Shown: one piece after another, positions 39,000-40,548 of the stretch | Numbering within the stretch: position 1 is the stretch's first letter | Layout: each line of letters starts with the position of its first letter | Source: Treponemataceae bacterium | GTDB taxonomy: Bacteria > Spirochaetota > Spirochaetia > Treponematales > Treponemataceae | Length of the DNA stretch: 40,548 nucleotides | Reading direction: 5' to 3' | Assembly (NCBI GenBank): GCA_024402495.1 | Contig: JAKSTR010000019.1 | Location: 1 to 40,548 of the forward strand | Program-made: the position numbers and the translations under genes | Notes under the pieces: generated by a model | The model's input: only the letters and a program-made list of their open reading frames with translations | Told to the model about the DNA's origin: nothing | Databases searched by the model: none

Positions 39000-40454
39000 T
39001 TACATCAGGCTGTTTTTACCGGTAAATACTTTTACCAGAGCGCCCATCTTTTCGTTTGTTTCTTCCAGTTCGCGTTCCGGGTTAGAATCCGAAACGATGC
39101 CGCCGCCTGCCTGCAAAGCCCAGATACCGTCCTTTTTTAAGGCACAGCGGAGTGCAATGCAAAAGTCAAAGTCGCTGTTGTGCTTTATGTAGCCAACTGC
39201 ACCGGCATAAAAGCGGCGCTTAACTTTTTCAAGGCTGGAAACAATTTCAATTGCCTTGATTTTTGGCGCACCGCTGACTGTACCGGCAGGAAAAGCCGAA
39301 CGCAGGACATCGAGCGGCTTTGTTTTTTCTGCAATCGTGCCTTCAACGTCGCTTACGATATGCATGACGTGGCTGAAGCGTTCAATTGTCATCAGCTGCG
39401 GCGCAGTAACCGAACCGGTCTGGCATACGCGGCCCAAATCGTTGCGGGCAAGGTCTACAAGCATGATATGTTCGGCGCGTTCCTTTTCATCTGCAAGAAG
39501 TTCGCTTTCAAGGGCAAGGTCTTCGTCACGGTCTTTGCCGCGGCGGCGCGTACCAGCAATCGGGTGAATCTGGGCAGTTTTGTTGCTCAGACGTACCAGA
39601 CTTTCCGGCGAAGCACCGACCAGCTGAAAATTATCAAAATCAAGATAGAACAGATAAGGCGAAGGGTTTTCGCTGCGAAGCCGGCGGTAAAGCGAAAGTG
39701 CCGTCATTTTTGATTCAATTAAAACTCGGCGGCTTGGTACTGCCTGCAAAAGGTTGCCTTCTACAATTTCGTATTTAATGCGGTTTACTGCGCTTATGTA
39801 ATCAACTGCCGACTGCACCATATTTGTAACGATGCGGCAAGGTTCAAGCTCCGGTTCCGGTTCAAGGTAGCTGAAGTCCATATTGGTGATTTTTTTCTGC
39901 AAATCGTCCATTGCGGCTTCAAGGTTAATTGTATGTTCGTTGTAGTTTAAGGCGAAAAGGTGAAGCTGCTGGGTTACGTGGTCAAAAATTACGTAAAGGT
40001 GACCAACGATGAACATTGCTTCCGGCACGTCAAGCGGATCTTCCTGTTCCGCAAGCTGAATCATGTCACAGCGTGCGCAGAATTCGTAACCGAGATAGCC
40101 GATTCCGGCTGCAGGCAGCGGAATTTCGCCGAATTCCAGCGAGTTCTGGCTTGCGATGTATTCCAGAACATCCAGAATGTCTTTTTCAAAAGTAACGCCG
40201 TTGCGGTATGGCACGGTGCGCACGTTGTTCTTGAACGCAGCTTTTTTGCGTTTTCCTTCTATTATGAATGCAGGGCCTTCGTCATCCTGCACTACCCTGA
40301 AAGCCTGATCTACCAGAATTACGGAATAGCGGCCGCGGCCATTGTCGTTTGTGGCGCTTTCCAGCACGGCACGCGCACCAAGTTTTTTTGCAAGTGAATA
40401 GGGGGTATAACGGTCGCACGGCAGCATGGAATGAAGTGCGTCAGTTCGTTTCAT
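39000..40454 (-). CDS. trpE: Anthranilate synthase component I
   Basis: A 484-residue chorismate-utilising enzyme making anthranilate with TrpG-derived ammonia, the committed and feedback-controlled step. The N-terminal LES motif (AVLESATN) is part of the tryptophan-binding allosteric site, so feedback inhibition is likely kept. Catalytic-domain motifs: SPSPYLFYLDF-like NPSPYLFYLDF, VGASPESLVRL, HPIAGTRRRG, DEKERAEHIMLVDLARNDLG, and AGTVSGAPKIKA near the C-terminus. First gene of the trp operon; AGGAG precedes the ATG. Confidence 0.96.
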   Translation of the reverse strand: MKRTDALHSMLPCDRYTPYSLAKKLGARAVLESATNDNGRGRYSVILVDQAFRVVQDDEGPAFIIEGKRKKAAFKNNVRTVPYRNGVTFEKDILDVLEYIASQNSLEFGEIPLPAAGIGYLGYEFCARCDMIQLAEQEDPLDVPEAMFIVGHLYVIFDHVTQQLHLFALNYNEHTINLEAAMDDLQKKITNMDFSYLEPEPELEPCRIVTNMVQSAVDYISAVNRIKYEIVEGNLLQAVPSRRVLIESKMTALSLYRRLRSENPSPYLFYLDFDNFQLVGASPESLVRLSNKTAQIHPIAGTRRRGKDRDEDLALESELLADEKERAEHIMLVDLARNDLGRVCQTGSVTAPQLMTIERFSHVMHIVSDVEGTIAEKTKPLDVLRSAFPAGTVSGAPKIKAIEIVSSLEKVKRRFYAGAVGYIKHNSDFDFCIALRCALKKDGIWALQAGGGIVSDSNPERELEETNEKMGALVKVFTGKNSLM

Positions 40455-40477
40455 AAAAACTCCTTTGTTTATATTGA

Positions 40478-40505
40478 ACTATATCGAACGTGTATGTTTT
40501 TTCAA
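40478..40505 (-). promoter_or_regulatory. Promoter of the trp operon
   Basis: Minus strand TTGAAA (40500-40505), 16-base spacer, TATAGT (40478-40483), only about 24 bases from the trpE ATG. The leader is too short for a leader peptide and attenuator or a T-box. A short direct repeat ATAT(T/C)GAAC occurs twice over the -10 region (40471-40489) and could be an operator. Confidence 0.65.
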
Positions 40506-40548
40506 ATAGTAACGCTTCTGTTGATAGATACAAATATATAACCACCCG

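Noticed and set aside
38442-39140. 232-codon plus-strand frame opposite trpG/trpE
   Set aside because: Antisense to strongly conserved trp genes, no ribosome binding site.
40455-40548. Trp leader peptide/attenuator or T-box before trpE
   Set aside because: The promoter is only about 24 bases from the ATG; there is no room for a leader peptide, terminator or tRNA-binding structure on the transcript.

Overview
The window looks like a chromosome segment of a Treponema-like spirochaete. This is inferred from the gene families, the relaxed lipoprotein signal sequences (cysteines preceded by bulky residues), moderate GC with A/T-rich intergenic DNA, and dispersed repeats of the TCATGCTGAAC / TTCGGAATGACA type. 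No marker gene here fixes the genus. Most genes are on the minus strand. No prophage, insertion sequence with a transposase, or CRISPR array is visible.

Layout. 1-1.9 kb: a minus-strand envelope-stress type operon (PadR regulator, HAAS/DUF4097-like protein, PspC) behind a very good promoter with an inverted repeat inside it. 2.2-4.4 kb: a PHP-domain hydrolase coupled to a coiled-coil protein. 4.5-6.3 kb: small plus-strand genes, including an overlapping pair with a DUF4160 protein and a small lipoprotein, set among MITE-like repeats. 6.6-12.2 kb: an EF-G paralogue, a LysM lipoprotein with five internal repeats, and deoD. 12.2-16.6 kb: a sugar-phosphate nucleotidyltransferase, a MATE exporter and an NhaC-type antiporter; a free-standing hairpin RNA is predicted between the first two. 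16.8-21.5 kb: purU, then an unusual operon of a DUF2974 lipase-like protein, a GH10-like protein that has lost its nucleophile, cysK and a 56-residue lipoprotein. 21.6-29 kb: an AAA-like/PD-(D/E)XK protein, iron alcohol dehydrogenase, a membrane protein, a second MATE exporter, a two-gene chromate transporter and an MBL-fold hydrolase. 29-32 kb: a second predicted small RNA, a scar joining two truncated genes, an operon starting with a 46-residue histidine-rich protein (then XRE, GNAT, HAD), and tRNA-Asn. 32.3-33.7 kb: a hypothetical gene and 5-formyl-THF cyclo-ligase. 33.7-40.5 kb: a complete tryptophan operon trpE-trpGD-trpCF-trpB-trpA.

How the genes work together. The trp operon carries all steps from chorismate to tryptophan in five polypeptides, with the same two fusions and order as enteric bacteria. 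PurU and 5-formyl-THF cyclo-ligase both handle formyl-folates. cysK makes cysteine from an activated serine. Several transporters (two MATE, NhaC, ChrA pair) are single-gene or two-gene units.

Most notable observations: (1) two intergenic small-RNA candidates, each with its own promoter and terminator and each exposing sequence complementary to Shine-Dalgarno motifs, one with a DtxR-like box at its start; (2) five genes without a Shine-Dalgarno sequence whose -10 box ends only 6-8 bases before the ATG, suggesting leaderless transcription; (3) two unlisted microproteins (histidine-rich, lipoprotein); (4) the GH10-like pseudoenzyme operon; (5) the enteric-style trp operon. All functions are read from sequence motifs by eye; no database search was possible.
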